DNA of 64,000 bases from Ectopseudomonas khazarica. GTDB lineage: Bacteria; Pseudomonadota; Gammaproteobacteria; Pseudomonadales; Pseudomonadaceae. The DNA is taken from NCBI RefSeq assembly GCF_004521985.1, contig NZ_SBHZ01000002.1, forward strand, positions 1 through 64,000. The letters are read 5' to 3'. Shown here in pieces: positions 62,646-64,000 of this stretch; the first letter of the stretch is position 1, and the number at the start of each line of letters is the position of its first letter. Under the pieces are notes generated by a model, which was given only the letters and a program-made list of their open reading frames with translations, was not told the origin of the DNA and searched no databases. Made by a program: the position numbers and the translations under genes.

Positions 62646-63131
62646 TCAGGCGCCGCGCGTCTTCCCCGGCACGGGTTGCAGCACCAGCAGCAACCCGCAG
62701 AATGCCATGACCAGATAGCTGAAGCGTAGCCAGTACTCGGCCCCAGGCCAGTAGTGCAGCGCGGCGAAATGACTCAGCGCCATCGCCGCGACGGTCAGCA
62801 GCAGCTGCCCGCGCACATCCCGCAGCAAGCTGGCCAGCCCTTCGACACGCAGCAGCGCCAGTGCCTGCAGGGCAACGCCCACGGCCGCCAGGCCCACCAG
62901 CAGCGGCATCAGGCGCGCCGCAATCTCCTGCACCAGCAAAGGCGCCAGGCCGGCCTGTTCGATGGCCGGCAGGACGATGAACTGCAACACCCAGATGCCG
63001 CCGACCCAGAGGGTCTGGGCCAGCTGCCAGCTGACAGCGGAGGCCCGTGACGGCTGGCGCGGCTTATACGTGGCGGACTTCGACAATCTCGTACTCGACC
63101 AGGCCACTGGGGGTCTGCACGCCGACGACAT
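62646..63131 (-). CDS. DUF4149 membrane protein, start uncertain
   Basis: A hydrophobic protein with about four membrane helices ([65 protein letters not shown]), as in DUF4149 proteins found next to greA/yhbY in pseudomonads. Function unknown. Between the greA stop and the first helix no ATG, GTG or TTG occurs in this frame. The start must lie inside greA (ATG at 63131 listed, with GTG or TTG nearer) or be non-standard. The family-like part begins near [12 protein letters not shown]. Confidence 0.7.
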   Translation of the reverse strand: MSSACRPPVAWSSTRLSKSATYKPRQPSRASAVSWQLAQTLWVGGIWVLQFIVLPAIEQAGLAPLLVQEIAARLMPLLVGLAAVGVALQALALLRVEGLASLLRDVRGQLLLTVAAMALSHFAALHYWPGAEYWLRFSYLVMAFCGLLLVLQPVPGKTRGA

Positions 63132-63540
63132 CCCCTTCGCTCTTGCCCACCAGGGCGCGCGCGATGGGAGATGCAACGGAGATCTTGCCCTGCTTGATGT
63201 CGGCTTCGTCTTCACCGACGATCCGATAGGTCACGCTCTCGTCGGTCTCGACGTTGGCGATTTCCACGGTGGAACCGAAGATCACCTTGCCGGTGTGCTC
63301 GATGGTGGTGACATCGATGATCACCGCATTCTGCAAACGACCTTCGATATCACGCACGCGCGCCTCGACCATGCCCTGCTCCTCACGGGCGGCATGGTAT
63401 TCGGCGTTCTCCTTGAGGTCACCCAGCTCACGCGCCTCGGCGATCGCCTGGCTCAGGGCCGGACGACGCACCTTGGTCAGGTGCGCCAGTTCTTCTTCCA
63501 GGGCGCGAGCGCCCTGGACGGTCATGGGGTACTTGTTCAT
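63064..63540 (-). CDS. greA: Transcription elongation factor GreA
   Basis: A 158-residue factor that rescues backtracked RNA polymerase by stimulating transcript cleavage. The N-terminal coiled coil holds the tip acids ([18 protein letters not shown]) and the C-terminal domain has the FKBP-like fold ([20 protein letters not shown]). Its ATG overlaps the carB stop (ATGA), as in other pseudomonads. Confidence 0.97.
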   Translation of the reverse strand: MNKYPMTVQGARALEEELAHLTKVRRPALSQAIAEARELGDLKENAEYHAAREEQGMVEARVRDIEGRLQNAVIIDVTTIEHTGKVIFGSTVEIANVETDESVTYRIVGEDEADIKQGKISVASPIARALVGKSEGDVVGVQTPSGLVEYEIVEVRHV

Positions 63541-64000
63541 GCCTTGATTCCTGCATGCAGATCCTGCAGCCGACGCACGGTCTTCTCCGGACCGAACTTG
63601 AGCGCCTCACAGACCGCCTGACCCGCCGCGATGGTGGTGGTGCAGTAGATCTTGTGCTGCAGGGCGTTACGACGGATCGAGTAGGAGTCAGCGATGGACT
63701 GACGCCCCTCGGTGGTATTGATGATCAGGGTGACCTCGTCGTTCTTGATCATGTCGACCACGTGCGGACGACCTTCGGTCACCTTGTTCACACGGCGCAC
63801 CGGCAGGCCGGCGGCCTCGATCACCTTGGCGGTACCGGCAGTGGCGACGACTTCGAAGCCCAGGCTGACCAGGTCGCGAGCGACCTGCACGGCCTCGGCC
63901 TTGTCATCCTCGCGCACGCTGATGAAGGCACAGCCGGTGTTCGGCAGGATTTCGCTGGCACCGACCTGGGCCTTGGCGAAGGCTTCGCCGAAGCTGTCGC
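63537..64000 (-). CDS. carB: Carbamoyl-phosphate synthase large subunit, C-terminal part (5' end beyond window)
   Basis: The last 154 codons of carB, running off the right edge. The visible part is the end of the second ATP-grasp half and the allosteric MGS-like domain ([42 protein letters not shown]), where UMP and ornithine act. It makes carbamoyl phosphate for arginine and pyrimidine synthesis. The upstream residues ([19 protein letters not shown]) continue in frame to the edge, so it is partial rather than truncated. Confidence 0.96.
   Translation of the reverse strand, partial: DSFGEAFAKAQVGASEILPNTGCAFISVREDDKAEAVQVARDLVSLGFEVVATAGTAKVIEAAGLPVRRVNKVTEGRPHVVDMIKNDEVTLIINTTEGRQSIADSYSIRRNALQHKIYCTTTIAAGQAVCEALKFGPEKTVRRLQDLHAGIKA

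Overview
The window is ordinary chromosomal DNA of a Pseudomonas species. It is GC-rich, carries the lineage-specific tandem PrrF iron sRNAs, the phu haem locus, cbrX-cbrA-cbrB-crcZ and a Pseudomonas-type metY-rimP-nusA-infB cluster. From memory, the gene order runs parallel to the PA4690-PA4756 stretch of P. aeruginosa PAO1, with some differences: an ilvY regulator between ilvH and ilvC, no panD between panC and pgi, and apparently fewer genes around sfsA. A P. mendocina/oleovorans-like species is possible but cannot be proven from this sequence. I see no insertion sequence, prophage, integron or CRISPR array.

Layout. 1-304: three tandem strong promoters firing leftward, most likely the control region of an rRNA operon lying just outside the window. 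305-7319: msrPQ (repair of oxidised periplasmic methionine), pssA (phosphatidylserine synthesis), ilvC with divergent ilvY, and ilvIH (branched-chain amino acid synthesis). 7721-14943: small envelope and hypothetical genes, PBP1B (mrcB), a kinase-like fusion protein, a pentapeptide protein, a TfoX-C protein and the cAMP-binding protein CbpA. 15025-22953: iron block, with PrrF1/PrrF2/PrrH under paired Fur boxes, then phuSTUV plus a ChaN lipoprotein and a SnoaL-like protein, divergent from the haem receptor phuR. 23068-27266: a Rieske protein, sfsA, an aminotransferase, dksA, gluQ and the tiny gene cbrX.

27250-45716: the carbon-catabolite regulatory centre. The CbrA/CbrB two-component system switches on the Hfq-titrating sRNA CrcZ through a sigma54 promoter; pcnB, folK, panB, panC, pgi, acs, an MpaB-like protein, a methyltransferase, a DUF748 envelope protein and two DUF2845 paralogues follow. 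45852-46456: CsbD and BON stress proteins, the latter behind a candidate sigma54 promoter. 46881-56093 (minus strand): the transcription/translation cluster tRNA-Leu, initiator tRNA-Met, rimP, nusA, infB, rbfA, truB, rpsO, pnp. 56101-64000: secG, tpiA, glmM, folP, ftsH, rlmE, yhbY, a DUF4149 protein, greA and the 3' end of carB.

No clearly novel system is evident. The most useful leads are regulatory: the dual Fur boxes at each prrF promoter, the sigma54 promoter ahead of the BON gene, the ilvY insertion, the related palindromic elements inside the rpsO-pnp and rbfA-infB gaps, and apparent losses of key ligand residues in PhuS and CbpA.
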